Assembly (NCBI RefSeq): GCF_003992055.1
Contig: NZ_RQVD01000001.1
Coordinates: forward strand, 186,001 to 250,000
Direction of reading: 5' to 3'
Source of the DNA: Veillonella sp. CHU740
GTDB taxonomy: Bacteria > Bacillota > Negativicutes > Veillonellales > Veillonellaceae
DNA length: 64,000 nucleotides
Positions 8,766 to 19,220 of this stretch are shown here, in pieces. A model generated the notes under the pieces. The model was not told where the DNA came from. It was given only the letters and a program-made list of their open reading frames with translations, and ran no database searches. The position numbers and the translations under genes were made by a program. How positions within the stretch are numbered: position 1 is the stretch's first letter; each line of letters starts with the position of its first letter.

Positions 8766-10163
8766 CTACGACCGAGGTTGGAATCGATGCCTTGTTTCTT
8801 CACCAATAGATGGTAATGGTTGCGTCGTTCCAATTTTTTTGCGTGCATATTCATTACGGCGCGCAATATTTAATAATATTCCCACAGCAGCAAAATTCGT
8901 CACCAGCGAAGATCCACCATAACTGATAAATGGCAATGGTACCCCTGTAACCGGCGTCACACCTGCAACCATGGCGATATTAAAAAATGCTTGTAAAATA
9001 ATAAAAAATGTTAATCCTGTAGCCAATACTTGACCAAAGAAATCTCTCGAATGGCGAGCTATAGAGAGTCCATAGCGAGCAAAAAGTAAGAATAGGAAAA
9101 TCACCAACACTACGCCTAACAATCCTGTTTCTTGAGCCCATATGGAAAATGCAAAGTCTGTATGGGCTTCTGGTAGATAATTATACTTAGAAATCCCTTT
9201 GGTAATTCCTTCGCCAAATAATCCTCCCAAAGACACACTCAATATACTCTGCGTCACTTGATAGCCCGTAGCAGTTGAGTCCGACCAAGGATCGATATAG
9301 GCAGTCAATCGTTTCAGCCGGTATTCTTTAAACACCGAGCCCACAATGAAAAGAACAATTCCTAAGGCTCCGATTCCCCATAAATACTTATAATGCTTTC
9401 TATAAAATCCTACGCAAGCTGCCATAATAACAGGAAAGCCTATAATCAATATAGATGTACCCATATCTGGTTGCAGCATAGTCAATACTACATAGATAAA
9501 AGGAACCACTGTAAACGCTGGTAATAAAAGATCTACTTGCCAAGTGCCAGGTTTTCCTGTCACACCTTGGTAGAGTGCATTGATTTTATCCACCATGCGT
9601 CCCCACCATTGTCTAACTCCTTGGAATCGTCCAGATTGTCCCCAATTATAATATTCATACAAATGGATGGTATCATGTTTTTTCACATGCCTGTCCAATG
9701 TATAGGCGGCCCAAATGATAGCCCCTAACTTAGCAAACTCTGAAGGCTGTAATGTCAATCCTCCTGGCAAACCAATCCACCGCTGCGCCCCATTCGCACC
9801 ATGTCCAATGCCTGGTATGAAGATGGCTATCATGAGGATACAAATCCCAATAAACAGCCATTTTTGTACCTTCCACCGCAACCATTTTCTATAATCAATC
9901 CGATAAAAGATAATACCAAAGATAGCACCTACTGCCAAAAAGGCAATTTGCTTTCCTAATGATTTCACAAAGGGTCCCCAGTCTCCACCATGAAGTGTAC
10001 TGGTATAGGTGGCACTGTATCCATTGACAAAGCCAATGATGACAATCAGCACCACTGGAAAGAGCAATCCTTGTGCATCATGCTTAAAGAGAGTCTTTAG
10101 AAAAGCACTGATTTGCTGTATTCTGTATAACAATGGGGATGTATGATTAGTTTTCTCCTGCAT
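8766..10163 (-). CDS. SEDS-family peptidoglycan glycosyltransferase (RodA/FtsW)
   Basis: 465 residues with about ten membrane helices. The catalytic-face signatures of SEDS proteins are present: LQPSEFAKLGAIIW, LQPDMGTSILI, the RLKRLTAYIDPWSD segment, LPEAHTDFAFSIWAQETGLLG in the large extracellular loop, and a C-terminal GVPLPFISYGGSSLV. It polymerises lipid II with a class B PBP at the inner membrane. The cytoplasmic loop between TM4 and TM5 (about residues 155-205) is longer than usual. RodA versus FtsW cannot be settled; no divisome genes are adjacent. Its start overlaps the end of trmB. Confidence 0.85.
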   Translation of the reverse strand: MQEKTNHTSPLLYRIQQISAFLKTLFKHDAQGLLFPVVLIVIIGFVNGYSATYTSTLHGGDWGPFVKSLGKQIAFLAVGAIFGIIFYRIDYRKWLRWKVQKWLFIGICILMIAIFIPGIGHGANGAQRWIGLPGGLTLQPSEFAKLGAIIWAAYTLDRHVKKHDTIHLYEYYNWGQSGRFQGVRQWWGRMVDKINALYQGVTGKPGTWQVDLLLPAFTVVPFIYVVLTMLQPDMGTSILIIGFPVIMAACVGFYRKHYKYLWGIGALGIVLFIVGSVFKEYRLKRLTAYIDPWSDSTATGYQVTQSILSVSLGGLFGEGITKGISKYNYLPEAHTDFAFSIWAQETGLLGVVLVIFLFLLFARYGLSIARHSRDFFGQVLATGLTFFIILQAFFNIAMVAGVTPVTGVPLPFISYGGSSLVTNFAAVGILLNIARRNEYARKKIGTTQPLPSIGEETRHRFQPRS

Positions 10164-10824
10164 CAGTTATGTCACTTCCTTTAGCTGGCTTAATCGCCTC
10201 TAAGCGGAAAATTGGTTGCCCTTTGGCGCTGAATTTTTCTTCATATTCAGTACGTACATTGGGAGTATCTGTACTATGTAAATCATAACTTACATTTTTT
10301 AATGTCCAACCAGAATTTTCAAACTCTTCTAATGAGAACATGAATAAGCCTTCATTATCTGTTTTAAAATGGATTTCTCCATCTTCTTTCAATAATCGAG
10401 CATAGCGATCTAAAAATGTATGATAGGTCAATCGACGTTTGGCATGTTTTGCTTTCGGCCATGGATCGCAGAAGTTAATATAGAATCGATCTACTTCTCC
10501 TGGTGCCACTACCTCTTCAATACCAGCGATATCGAATAAGCTCACCTTTCCATTCGTAGCTTTTTGTTCATATAACTTTTGTGCCGCATAATAGAGCACG
10601 CCAATTTGTACTTCAAATCCTACAAAATTTGCTTCTGGATGGGCTTCACACATACCGGAAATAAACTTTCCTTTTCCCGTTCCCAGTTCCATATATAAAG
10701 GTTTTGTAGGGTCTTCAAAACTTTCACGCCATTTTCCCTTGAAAACTTCGTGATTCTCTAGTACAGTATACTTATCATATTCTAGGATCGCTTCATCAAT
10801 CCACGGTTTCCTACGTAAACGCAT
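10147..10824 (-). CDS. trmB: tRNA (guanine-N7-)-methyltransferase TrmB
   Basis: 225 residues from ATG 10824, which follows AAAGGAG; the frame is open to 10881 but the family N-terminus MRLRRKPWIDE starts here. SAM-binding LELGTGKGKFI at about residue 45, catalytic and tRNA-contact motif INFCDPWPKAKHAKRRL at about residue 130, and the C-terminal DTPNVRTEYEEKF motif that binds the target. It forms m7G46 in the tRNA variable loop. Divergent from queC, another tRNA-modification gene, with 104 bp between. Confidence 0.92.
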   Translation of the reverse strand: MRLRRKPWIDEAILEYDKYTVLENHEVFKGKWRESFEDPTKPLYMELGTGKGKFISGMCEAHPEANFVGFEVQIGVLYYAAQKLYEQKATNGKVSLFDIAGIEEVVAPGEVDRFYINFCDPWPKAKHAKRRLTYHTFLDRYARLLKEDGEIHFKTDNEGLFMFSLEEFENSGWTLKNVSYDLHSTDTPNVRTEYEEKFSAKGQPIFRLEAIKPAKGSDITDAGEN

Positions 10825-10928
10825 AATGTCTCCTTTGTAAACAATCTTATCTTTACTATTATAGTACAACATGTGCTCCATGTCAGTACTCTCTTATAAA
10901 TTTTTTCGATTAGGAAAGGTATATTTCT

Positions 10929-11627
10929 ATGAAAGTATTAGTACTCTCTAGTGGCGGTGTTGATTCTACCACCTGCCTTGCTATGGCTATCGATTCTCTA
11001 GGTCATGAAAACGTGAGTGCCCTATCCATTTGGTACGGCCAAAAGCACAAAAAAGAGTTGGATTCTGCAAAGGCCATTGCCGACTATTACAAAGTTCCTC
11101 ATTACGAGTTAGACCTAACGCAAGTTATGTCCTATTCCAACTCTTCTCTACTATCTTCCTCTAGTGAAAGTATCGACCATCGTTCGTATGGGGAACAAAT
11201 TGCAGAGAGTGGTTCCGTATCCACCTATGTCCCCTTCCGCAACGGCCTGATTTTATCTATGGCTGCCAGCATGGCTCTTAGCTTGTATCCAGACGATGAC
11301 GTGGCCATTTACATCGGCGCTCATGCTGATGACGCAGCAGGTAATGCGTACCCTGATTGTAGACCCGACTTTAATCACCACATGAATGAAGCTATTTACA
11401 TCGGATCTTACAACAAAGTTCGTCTAGTAGCACCTCTGAACACAATGAATAAAACAGAAGTGGTACAAGAAGGATTGCGGCTGCAAGTTCCTTATCATCT
11501 TACCTGGTCCTGCTATGAAGGTGGTCATGAACCATGTCATACCTGTGGTACCTGCCGTGACCGGGAGCAAGCATTTCTTAATAACGGTGTAGAAGATCCC
11601 CTATTATATGGATCATCTAGTCACTAA
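10929..11627 (+). CDS. queC: 7-cyano-7-deazaguanine synthase QueC
   Basis: 232 residues. N-terminal PP-loop SSGGVDSTT (about residues 7-15) for ATP binding, YVPFRNGLIL and IGAHADDAAGNAYPDC motifs in the middle, and a C-terminal zinc site formed by C-x8-C-x2-C-x2-C in CYEGGHEPCHTCGTC. It converts 7-carboxy-7-deazaguanine to preQ0 with ammonia and ATP, in queuosine synthesis. No queD, queE or queF is adjacent and no PreQ1 riboswitch fold is evident in the short leader. Ribosome site AGGAAAGG at about 10 bases. Confidence 0.93.
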   Translation: MKVLVLSSGGVDSTTCLAMAIDSLGHENVSALSIWYGQKHKKELDSAKAIADYYKVPHYELDLTQVMSYSNSSLLSSSSESIDHRSYGEQIAESGSVSTYVPFRNGLILSMAASMALSLYPDDDVAIYIGAHADDAAGNAYPDCRPDFNHHMNEAIYIGSYNKVRLVAPLNTMNKTEVVQEGLRLQVPYHLTWSCYEGGHEPCHTCGTCRDREQAFLNNGVEDPLLYGSSSH

Positions 11628-11656
11628 CAATATAGTGCTATCAAATTCATTACAGC

Positions 11657-11696
11657 AAAAAAGCTATTCACTCCTATTTGGAATGAATAGCTTTTA
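11657..11696. terminator. Bidirectional rho-independent terminator between queC and the PepSY gene
   Basis: AAAAGCTATTCA / TGAATAGCTTTT stem with A-run before and T-run after, serving two convergent genes. Confidence 0.78.
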
Positions 11697-12344
11697 TTCT
11701 TCTTTGATGACTTCAATGACTTGGCTAGAATTAGCATCAATCGTAACTAGCATCGTTTCACCATGCACATCTAAGGCTAGATGATAACGAGCTACATACC
11801 CTTGTGTTTCTAGGCTCCACCGCAATAACTGTGCGCCATCCCCTAACATCACCATAGCTACTCTTCTCGCTTCATCAGGAGTAATAATGTCCCCTAAATC
11901 AATGCTAGCAGACTCGGTCGACGTCTCAGTCTTTTGCTCCACCGCTGAACTAATCACTTGTCCTGTCATAGCATCAATCATAACACTATGGCCGGCTTCT
12001 GATGAAACACCTGCTACTTCATAGCTTTTCCGCCCATTTTGTTCGTCAAATGTAATCCCTCTAATTTGTGCTGTTGGATATTGTTGCTTATACAGATTTA
12101 CAGCACCTTTCATATCTACCAGAAGTGGATCTCCTGTATTCTCAGTTGTATCGCCTTCTGTAGGTACTATCTTCATCTCTGGTACAGGAACTTTCTTAAC
12201 CGTTACTGGCCCATTATCTGTAGAAACCACATTCGTAGATGTAGTCATAGAATCTTTAGTCGCACTACACCAATACCACGAGCCAACGCCCATGCATCCT
12301 AGGGTACAAATACACAGGATACCTATGATTTGTTTACGCGTCAT
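11694..12344 (-). CDS. Exported protein with two PepSY-type domains
   Basis: About 216 residues. ATG 12344 (MTRKQ) follows AAAGGA; upstream codons to 12404 look untranslated. N-terminal signal or anchor segment (about residues 5-22), a Thr/Pro-rich linker, then two PepSY-like repeats: AVNLYKQQYPTAQIRGITFDEQNGRKSYEV..DAMTGQVI and ITPDEARRVAMVMLGDGAQLL..DANSSQVIEVI. PepSY modules occur in propeptides and periplasmic proteins and may inhibit proteases or bind small ligands. The partner here is unknown; neighbours (queC, tatC) give no clue. Confidence 0.72.
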   Translation of the reverse strand: MTRKQIIGILCICTLGCMGVGSWYWCSATKDSMTTSTNVVSTDNGPVTVKKVPVPEMKIVPTEGDTTENTGDPLLVDMKGAVNLYKQQYPTAQIRGITFDEQNGRKSYEVAGVSSEAGHSVMIDAMTGQVISSAVEQKTETSTESASIDLGDIITPDEARRVAMVMLGDGAQLLRWSLETQGYVARYHLALDVHGETMLVTIDANSSQVIEVIKEE

Positions 12345-12433
12345 ATTGATTTCCTTTATCTCTTTATATACAGATATATCTAATAATTTAGTTATAGTAT
12401 ACACTACAATTATGAAAGTTTTATGAATGTAAA

Positions 12434-13288
12434 CTATACTTTCAGAATATACCGTAAAATTCCATGACTAATTTCATAAAGCAGTACCATCGGTCCTGCG
12501 ATCATCGTCTGCGATAACATATCTGGGGTCGGTGAAATAGCGCCCCCAACGATAAAGGCCAATAAAATAAATATTTTACGGAAACTCCTCACTCGTTGTG
12601 ACGATAAAATCCCTAATGCACCTAAGGCTACAATAATCAGGGGCAATTCAAAGGTAATTCCAAATGGAATGATGAATCCCACAACGAAATCAATATACTG
12701 TCCAATCGAGAATAATGGTTGCAACCCATCTGTTCCAAAGCCGATAAAGAATTCTATGGCTGTAGGCAACACTAGGTAGTATGAAAATAGAACCCCGATG
12801 ATGAATAGAGAAATCGCCGAAGGTACAATAAGGAAGGTTACCTTTTTTTCACCTTTTGACAAGGCGGGAATAATGAAAGCCCAAATCTGGTAGAACCAAA
12901 CTGGACTCGACACGATTAATCCAGAGATAATGGAAATCTTCATGTATGTAAAAAAGGCTTCCGTAGGTTTTGTATAATACAATTTCCCTGCAGGGGCGAT
13001 GAGTATTTGTATAATATCATCTACATAATAGTACGATACGACAGTCCCTATAATCATCGCTACTAAGGCTACGATGATACGCCCACGAAGCTCCCCCAAA
13101 TGATCAATGAGCGACATAGAGCCTGCCTCATCCATTAACTTTTGTTCTGTCTCAGTATAGGTGTCCTCTTGCAACAAGGCGTCTTGCTCTTTCTGTTGTT
13201 GAGCAAGACGCTTCTTTTGTGCAATCACACTATTTAAGGATGGTCGTTTCGCCGTCATCTCGAAGTCTTTTACTTGAAATGCTTTCAT
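12434..13288 (-). CDS. tatC: Sec-independent protein translocase TatC
   Basis: 284 residues with six membrane spans. The TatC core begins at about residue 58 with MSLIDHLGELRGRII, the conserved E-L-R signal-peptide binding patch. PAGKLYYTKPTEAFFTYMKIS follows, and FGITFELPLI carries the F-E motif in TM4. The N-terminal cytoplasmic extension of nearly 60 Lys/Gln-rich residues is longer than in E. coli TatC. It forms the receptor complex for twin-arginine signal peptides in the inner membrane; TatA is not in the window. It sits 2 bp after the polyprenyl synthase gene, so probably co-transcribed. Confidence 0.9.
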   Translation of the reverse strand: MKAFQVKDFEMTAKRPSLNSVIAQKKRLAQQQKEQDALLQEDTYTETEQKLMDEAGSMSLIDHLGELRGRIIVALVAMIIGTVVSYYYVDDIIQILIAPAGKLYYTKPTEAFFTYMKISIISGLIVSSPVWFYQIWAFIIPALSKGEKKVTFLIVPSAISLFIIGVLFSYYLVLPTAIEFFIGFGTDGLQPLFSIGQYIDFVVGFIIPFGITFELPLIIVALGALGILSSQRVRSFRKIFILLAFIVGGAISPTPDMLSQTMIAGPMVLLYEISHGILRYILKV

Positions 13289-13290
13289 AG

Positions 13291-14262
13291 TTATACCTTA
13301 CGTGTGGCTAATTTATCAAGAATTTTTTGTAAAATGTCTTTACCTTTAAATGACGGTAATTGCTCCAAAGCTGCTTCTGATTGTTTTCGATATTCAGTCT
13401 CTAGTTGCAATGCACGATCCACACCGCCTTCAGCTATCACATACTCTAACAACGCTTTTGTATCAGCACCGTCTCGGATTTCTTGAATCATACCTTCTAA
13501 ACGAGCTCTATTCTCCTCACTCACAATGGATAATAGAGGGTATGTCAAGATGCCTTCTTTTACATCCTTGCCTACTGGTTTACCTGTCGTTACTGTTTGT
13601 TCACGATAATCCATGACATCATCTGTAATTTGAAAAGCCATCCCTAGGCCATGACCATAGGTGCGCAATAATTGAATATATTCCTCTGACCAGCCACCTA
13701 GAATACCACCAAGTGCTAAACAACCTTCTATGAAGTCTGCTGTTTTCTTTTGTGTTTTCAACAAGTAGCGTTCCGTGCCTTGATCTAATCGGTACACATC
13801 TTCCATTTGCATAAATTCGCCTTCTACTAAGGCAGAAATAATATCAGAAAAAATAGTTAAGCAAGGAATAGAACCGATTTCAGCAACAATCCCAAAGGCT
13901 TTAGCAAATAGGTAGTCACCACTTAGAATGGCCACTTTATTGCCCTTTGTACAATGGATAGAAGTAACACCTCGTCGCACTTCTGCTTGATCGAGGACAT
14001 CATCATGAATTAAAGTTGCTAAGTGCAACATTTCAACTGCTGCGGCTATGCGGATTCGATCTTCTTTGCGAGAATCTCCCGTAAGAGCGATCAACAAGCA
14101 TAGTTGGGCACGCAAGCGTTTGCCGCCCCCTGCAGATAGAGGGCGTATGAGTGCATTAAAATCTTCCGCACCGGTTTGTAAAGCACTACGCAAATATTCT
14201 TCGACCCCTTCTAGGTCGTTAGAAACGCGTAATTTCATTTGTGCATCTGTGAGAATACTCAT
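13291..14262 (-). CDS. Long-chain polyprenyl diphosphate synthase
   Basis: 323 residues, the usual size of trans-prenyltransferases. First Asp-rich motif LIHDDVLD at about residue 93, second Asp-rich motif ITDDVMD at about residue 220, with GGKRLRAQLCLL at the IPP site. Residues before the first motif (HLATLIHDD) are small or aliphatic, typical of medium- to long-chain enzymes. Likely makes the side chain of menaquinone (heptaprenyl/octaprenyl class). The start overlaps engB by four bases. Confidence 0.85.
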   Translation of the reverse strand: MSILTDAQMKLRVSNDLEGVEEYLRSALQTGAEDFNALIRPLSAGGGKRLRAQLCLLIALTGDSRKEDRIRIAAAVEMLHLATLIHDDVLDQAEVRRGVTSIHCTKGNKVAILSGDYLFAKAFGIVAEIGSIPCLTIFSDIISALVEGEFMQMEDVYRLDQGTERYLLKTQKKTADFIEGCLALGGILGGWSEEYIQLLRTYGHGLGMAFQITDDVMDYREQTVTTGKPVGKDVKEGILTYPLLSIVSEENRARLEGMIQEIRDGADTKALLEYVIAEGGVDRALQLETEYRKQSEAALEQLPSFKGKDILQKILDKLATRKV

Positions 14263-14954
14263 GCCTCTTCCCCCAATAATACTGCATTAATACGTGTTAA
14301 TAAACGATCTCGACCTGTATGTTTTAAAGAACTATACAGAATCGGCGGATATCCCGTAGGGTATCGCTCTTCTATCAGCTGCAATTGCTTTTGACGTTCG
14401 TTCATCTTTAACTTGTCAGCTTTTGTGACTACAATTTGCAAAGGAACCCCATGAGACTGTAGCCAATCAAAAGCTTCTTTATCGATAGGAAGTTCTGGAT
14501 GACGACCATCAATCAACAAGCACAATAGCATCATTCGTTCACTTTGCAAAATATAGTTCGCTATGAAAGAGGACCAAATATTTGTATTCGATCCCCCTGT
14601 CTTCGCATAGCCATAACCTGGTAAATCCACCAAGAACCAATCAAAACGACGTTCCATATCATCTGGCAAGTCTTCTTTAGATTCAATGGTAAAGAAATTG
14701 ATGGTTTTAGTTTTGCCCGGAGTTCCACTAACTAATGCTAATCCGCGATGATTACACAATGAGTTAATCAACGAAGATTTCCCTACATTAGAACGACCTA
14801 GAAAAGCGATCTCAATGGTATCTCCTTCAGGATATTGGTCAGGTTTTACTGCAGATGCTGTATAGGATGCCGCAATAATACGAGGCCCTGTAAATACTTC
14901 TTTTCTTGTATATACCGGCTTTGGATGCCGATGAGCTACTGCTTTCTTTTTCAT
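14259..14954 (-). CDS. engB: Ribosome biogenesis GTP-binding protein EngB (YihA/YsxC)
   Basis: 231 residues; the family is about 200, with an extra basic tail at the N-terminus ([17 protein letters not shown]). G1 [12 protein letters not shown] at about residue 53, G3 DLPGYGYAK at about 105, G4 TKADK at about 165. Essential GTPase for 50S subunit assembly. It overlaps lon by four bases, the common lon-engB arrangement, and overlaps the prenyl synthase downstream, so one operon runs lon-engB-prenyl synthase-tatC. Confidence 0.93.
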   Translation of the reverse strand: MKKKAVAHRHPKPVYTRKEVFTGPRIIAASYTASAVKPDQYPEGDTIEIAFLGRSNVGKSSLINSLCNHRGLALVSGTPGKTKTINFFTIESKEDLPDDMERRFDWFLVDLPGYGYAKTGGSNTNIWSSFIANYILQSERMMLLCLLIDGRHPELPIDKEAFDWLQSHGVPLQIVVTKADKLKMNERQKQLQLIEERYPTGYPPILYSSLKHTGRDRLLTRINAVLLGEEA

Positions 14955-17260
14955 ACAAGCGCCTTTTCTAATACTTCTTCCATCGTTTTTACTGGCGTAA
15001 TGAGTAAGCCTTCTTTCACAATATCCGGCAATTCTTGAATATCCTTTTTATTACCTTCTGGAATTAAAACTTCTTTCACACCATAGCGAAGAGCTGCTAA
15101 TAATTTTTCTTTCAATCCACCAATTGGCAAGACACGTCCACGCAATGTAATTTCACCTGTCATGGCAATATCAGAGCGAACTTGTTTACCTGTTAAGGCA
15201 GATACCATAGCCAATGTCATCGTAATACCCGCCGATGGGCCATCCTTAGGCGTTGCTCCTTCTGGCAAGTGTACATGGATATCTAACTCTTTGTGGAAGT
15301 TTTCCGGTAATTCTAATGCTTCTTGATTATGGCGAATGTAGGACATCGCTGCTTGACCAGATTCTTGCATCACTTTACCCAAGCTACCTGTCAAATTCAA
15401 TTTACCTGTACCCTTCATCGTTGTTGCTTCACACGGCAATACAACGCCGCCAACAGAGGTCCATGCCAAACCATATACGAGACCTACTTGCGCTGTTTCT
15501 TCTCGTTCTTCTTCTACGAAACGAGGGGTACCCAAATAGTCCTCTATATTGTCTATCGTTACAGTCGGAACTGTTTCACCTTCTGTTACTACTGCATAGG
15601 CTAATTTACGGCAAATTTTAGCAATTGTCTTTTCTAATGTTCGTACACCCGCCTCTTTGGTATACTCGGAAATCACTCGTTGTAATACCTCATCTGAAAG
15701 TACTACATCATAGTCTCCTAGGCCATTTTTTTCAATTTGCTTAGGCACTAAATATCGTTTCGCAATTTCTAATTTTTCTTCTTCTGTATAGCTGCTAAGC
15801 TCGATAATTTCCATACGATCTAGTAAAGGTCCAGGAATATGGCTCGCTACATTGGCTGTAGTAATCCAGAATACATCGGAGAAGTCGAAAGGAATTTCAA
15901 TGTAGTGATCACTGAATGTACTATTTTGTTCAGGATCAAGTACTTCCAATAAAGCTGAGGATGGATCCCCTTTATAATCAGAGGCTAGCTTATCAATTTC
16001 ATCCAACAAGAATACAGGATTACGCGTACCCGCATTTTTTAATCCTTGAATCATGCGACCTGGTAAAGCACCCACATAGGTACGACGATGACCACGAATC
16101 TCTGCTTCGTCACGAACCCCACCTAAGGAGGCACGGATAAATTTACGATTCATCGCTTTCGCTATAGAGCTTGCCAAGGATGTTTTACCAACCCCTGGTG
16201 GTCCCACTAAACATAAGATAGAACCACTCTGTTTACCAGATAACTTACGAACTGCTAAGAACTCTAAAATACGTTTTTTAATTTTTTCCAAACCATAATG
16301 ATCACCATCTAACACATCGCTAGCTTCTTTCAATTCTAAACGATCATCAGATAAGGTTGTCCATGGCAATTGTAACAACCAATCAATGTAATTGCGAAGA
16401 ATATTGGACTCCGGCATCATTTGTGGCATACGACTATAGCGCGTAATTTCCTTGTCAATACGAGTGTGAATCTCTTCTGGTAATCCAAGGGCTTCCAATT
16501 GCTCGCGCAGCTCATTCGCCTCTTGGTCTGGATCCATCTTATCGCCTAGTTCATCATGGATAATACGGATTTTTTCACGCAAGAAATATTCTTTCTGTGC
16601 TTTTTCCATTTGTTGACGAACTTGGTTGTTAATAGAGTTCTCTATATCATTAATTTGTAATTCTGTATTTAAAATGCCTACGACCATATTCAATCGACGA
16701 CTAACTGAAAGCTCATCTAGAATGCTTTGACGCACTTTTGTATTGATCGGCAATATAAAAGCAATTTGGTCAGCTAATTCACTAGCATCTTCACTATTCA
16801 TTACTTGGTCGATGCCTTCATCATTCGTAGGCTTTACAACCTCTACCCATTGGGCAAATTTAGATTGCAAAATACGACGATATGCTTCTTCTTCCATTGG
16901 CTCGTCATGTACTGCATTTAGAGGTGTTACCTCTGCCACATAATATGGATCCGTAGATGTAATGGCATCTAACTGAATACGAGTGACACCTTCTACTAAA
17001 ATACGTACTACACCGCCTGGTAAGCGAAGCATTTGATTTATTTTAACTATTGTTCCTACTTGCCCTAATTCAGACAAGGTAGGAGTTTCGATATTTTCAT
17101 CTTTTTGGGTAGCTACTGCTAAATATTGATCGCCATCCATAGCCGCTTTCACAGCTTGTACAGAAGCTGTACGTCCAATATCCAACTGTGTAACTACTTT
17201 GGGAAATACGACCATTCCACGAAGGGGAACCATCGGTAATGTCATAGGTTTAGTTTCCAT
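14951..17260 (-). CDS. lon: ATP-dependent protease Lon
   Basis: 769 residues. LON substrate-binding N-domain (about residues 8-200), coiled-coil linker, AAA+ module with Walker [10 protein letters not shown] at about 355 and Walker [11 protein letters not shown], and a C-terminal protease domain with KDGPSAGIT (nucleophile Ser) and [12 protein letters not shown] (catalytic Lys). Cytoplasmic quality-control protease. A hairpin terminator separates it from clpX upstream, so it is probably transcribed from its own promoter in the 90-bp gap. No CIRCE or CtsR operator is obvious there. Confidence 0.96.
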   Translation of the reverse strand: METKPMTLPMVPLRGMVVFPKVVTQLDIGRTASVQAVKAAMDGDQYLAVATQKDENIETPTLSELGQVGTIVKINQMLRLPGGVVRILVEGVTRIQLDAITSTDPYYVAEVTPLNAVHDEPMEEEAYRRILQSKFAQWVEVVKPTNDEGIDQVMNSEDASELADQIAFILPINTKVRQSILDELSVSRRLNMVVGILNTELQINDIENSINNQVRQQMEKAQKEYFLREKIRIIHDELGDKMDPDQEANELREQLEALGLPEEIHTRIDKEITRYSRMPQMMPESNILRNYIDWLLQLPWTTLSDDRLELKEASDVLDGDHYGLEKIKKRILEFLAVRKLSGKQSGSILCLVGPPGVGKTSLASSIAKAMNRKFIRASLGGVRDEAEIRGHRRTYVGALPGRMIQGLKNAGTRNPVFLLDEIDKLASDYKGDPSSALLEVLDPEQNSTFSDHYIEIPFDFSDVFWITTANVASHIPGPLLDRMEIIELSSYTEEEKLEIAKRYLVPKQIEKNGLGDYDVVLSDEVLQRVISEYTKEAGVRTLEKTIAKICRKLAYAVVTEGETVPTVTIDNIEDYLGTPRFVEEEREETAQVGLVYGLAWTSVGGVVLPCEATTMKGTGKLNLTGSLGKVMQESGQAAMSYIRHNQEALELPENFHKELDIHVHLPEGATPKDGPSAGITMTLAMVSALTGKQVRSDIAMTGEITLRGRVLPIGGLKEKLLAALRYGVKEVLIPEGNKKDIQELPDIVKEGLLITPVKTMEEVLEKALV

Positions 17261-17284
17261 TGAACCTCCCAGTACTATATTATA

Positions 17285-17322
17285 AAAAGAAACTCATTCC
17301 CCTTTGAAATGAGTTTCTTTGC
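17285..17322 (-). terminator. Rho-independent terminator between clpX and lon
   Basis: AAAGAAACTCATT / AATGAGTTTCTTT stem, loop CCCCTTTGA; on the minus strand the stem is followed by TTTTTATA. Confidence 0.75.
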
Positions 17323-17350
17323 CTTTACTATCTGATTGCGTCAGGTGGAC

Positions 17351-18574
17351 TCATTTATTGAGTATTGGCTCTTCTTCGCCACGAACCGCTTTATCTGTTA
17401 CGATGCACTCTTTTACATCTTTCATAGACGGCACTTCGTACATCACACGTTTCATAACTTTTTCGATAATGGCCCGCAAACCACGTGCTCCTGTATTGCG
17501 TTCTAAAGCTTCCTTCGCAATTTCATGGAGGGCAGCAGATTCAAAGACTAATTTTACATCATCCAAAGATAGCATTTTTTCATATTGTTTCGTCAATGCA
17601 TTTCTAGGTTCTGTCAAAATTTTAATTAATGCCTCTTCATCAAGTGGGCTGAGCGTAACCATCACTGGCAATCGTCCAATAAATTCAGGAATTAATCCGA
17701 ATTTTTGTAAATCTTCTGGCACAACTTCTTTCAGAATCGAAGCAATATTCTTCTCTTCTTTCTTTTGAATATCTGCACCAAAACCTAATGTTTTTGTAGC
17801 TGTTCGTTTTGTGATGACTTTATCCATGCCATCAAACGCACCACCACAAATAAATAAAATATTCGTTGTATCTAAATGTAACATCTCTTGGTTAGGATGT
17901 TTTCTGCCACCTTGTGGAGGAACAGATGCTACTGTACCTTCAAGGATTTTTAACAAGGCTTGTTGTACACCTTCACCAGATACATCACGAGTGATGGACG
18001 GATTTTCTGACTTACGAGCGATTTTATCAATTTCATCAATATAGATAATACCGCGCTGCGCCAATTCCAAATCATAGTCTGCAGATTGGATAAGTTTTAA
18101 GAGAATGTTTTCTACATCTTCCCCTACATATCCAGCTTCTGTCAAACTAGTAGCATCCGCCATGGCAAATGGTACTTGTAACATTTTAGCCAATGTTTGA
18201 GCCAGTAATGTTTTACCACTACCTGTAGGCCCAATAAATAAGACATTGGATTTTTGCAGTTCTACATCATCCACAACATTATCATGTTGCAATCGTTTGT
18301 AGTGGTTATATACTGCAACAGCTAAGGAAATTTTAGCATCATCTTGACCAATTACGTATTGATCTAAATGGGCTTTGATTTCTTTAGGAGTTGGTATATC
18401 CTGTAGATCAAATGTATCTGGTAATTCTTCCACTTTGTCTTCATTGACAATATGCTGACATACATCAATACATTCATTGCAGATGAATACATTAGGGCCT
18501 GCTACTAATTTATCTACTTCAGTTTCTGTTCTACCGCAAAAATTACAACGTCTTTCTTTATCATCTTTACTCAA
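17351..18574 (-). CDS. clpX: ATP-dependent Clp protease ATP-binding subunit ClpX
   Basis: 407 residues. N-terminal C4 zinc domain (CNFCGRTE ... CNECIDVC), Walker [11 protein letters not shown] at about 117, Walker [11 protein letters not shown], the pore loop segment GYVGED, sensor and arginine-finger region GRLPV, and IGF-type ClpP contact loop FGFGAD variant (LGFGADI). It unfolds substrates and feeds ClpP. The C-terminal tail after KCIV-type segment is short. It follows clpP by 12 bp; the tig-clpP-clpX order is standard. Confidence 0.96.
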   Translation of the reverse strand: MSKDDKERRCNFCGRTETEVDKLVAGPNVFICNECIDVCQHIVNEDKVEELPDTFDLQDIPTPKEIKAHLDQYVIGQDDAKISLAVAVYNHYKRLQHDNVVDDVELQKSNVLFIGPTGSGKTLLAQTLAKMLQVPFAMADATSLTEAGYVGEDVENILLKLIQSADYDLELAQRGIIYIDEIDKIARKSENPSITRDVSGEGVQQALLKILEGTVASVPPQGGRKHPNQEMLHLDTTNILFICGGAFDGMDKVITKRTATKTLGFGADIQKKEEKNIASILKEVVPEDLQKFGLIPEFIGRLPVMVTLSPLDEEALIKILTEPRNALTKQYEKMLSLDDVKLVFESAALHEIAKEALERNTGARGLRAIIEKVMKRVMYEVPSMKDVKECIVTDKAVRGEEEPILNK

Positions 18575-18586
18575 ACTCGTGCCTCC

Positions 18587-19186
18587 TTATTTGCTTGCTT
18601 GGGCTGGTCGAGTCAACACTTCATCAATCAACCCATAGTCTTTTGCATCCTGTGCAGACATAAAGTTATCTCTGTCTGTATCTTGGGCAATTACCTCAAT
18701 AGGTTGACCTGTATGATGAGCCAACACGCCATTCAATTCTTCTCGCAAACGCAATATTTCACGTGCGTGAATTTCAATTTCAGAAGCTTGTCCTTGAACA
18801 CCACCCAATGGTTGGTGAATCATAATACGAGAATGTGGTAATGCATATCGTTTGCCTGCAGCGCCTGCTGTGAGCAATAAAGATCCCATACTAGCTGCTG
18901 AACCTACACAAATCGTAGATACATCAGGCTTGATGTACTGCATCGTATCATAAATAGCCATACCTGCTGTCACAACACCACCTGGGCTATTAATGTATAA
19001 ATGGATATCCTTATCTGGATCTTCAGACTCTAAGAATAGTAATTGCGCTACAATACTATTGGCAACGGTATCATCGATAGGACCACTTAATAAAATGATC
19101 CTATCTTTTAATAAACGAGAATATATATCGTAGGATCGCTCACCACGACCGGTTTGTTCCACTACGATTGGCACATACATAGACAT
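18587..19186 (-). CDS. clpP: ATP-dependent Clp protease proteolytic subunit ClpP
   Basis: 199 residues from ATG 19186, which has AGAGGTG upstream; the frame begins at 19204 but the extra six residues precede the normal [11 protein letters not shown] start. Serine nucleophile in [11 protein letters not shown] (about residue 97), catalytic His in [12 protein letters not shown], Asp in the DRDNF segment. Assembles as a double heptamer with ClpX. A single clpP copy is seen here. Confidence 0.96.
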   Translation of the reverse strand: MSMYVPIVVEQTGRGERSYDIYSRLLKDRIILLSGPIDDTVANSIVAQLLFLESEDPDKDIHLYINSPGGVVTAGMAIYDTMQYIKPDVSTICVGSAASMGSLLLTAGAAGKRYALPHSRIMIHQPLGGVQGQASEIEIHAREILRLREELNGVLAHHTGQPIEVIAQDTDRDNFMSAQDAKDYGLIDEVLTRPAQASK

Positions 19187-19220
19187 ATTACACCTCTTAT
19201 ACATGCACCTCTATTAGCGA

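Noticed and set aside
10881-10928. PreQ1 riboswitch ahead of queC
   Set aside because: The leader is under 60 bp and shows no conserved pseudoknot or anti-terminator.
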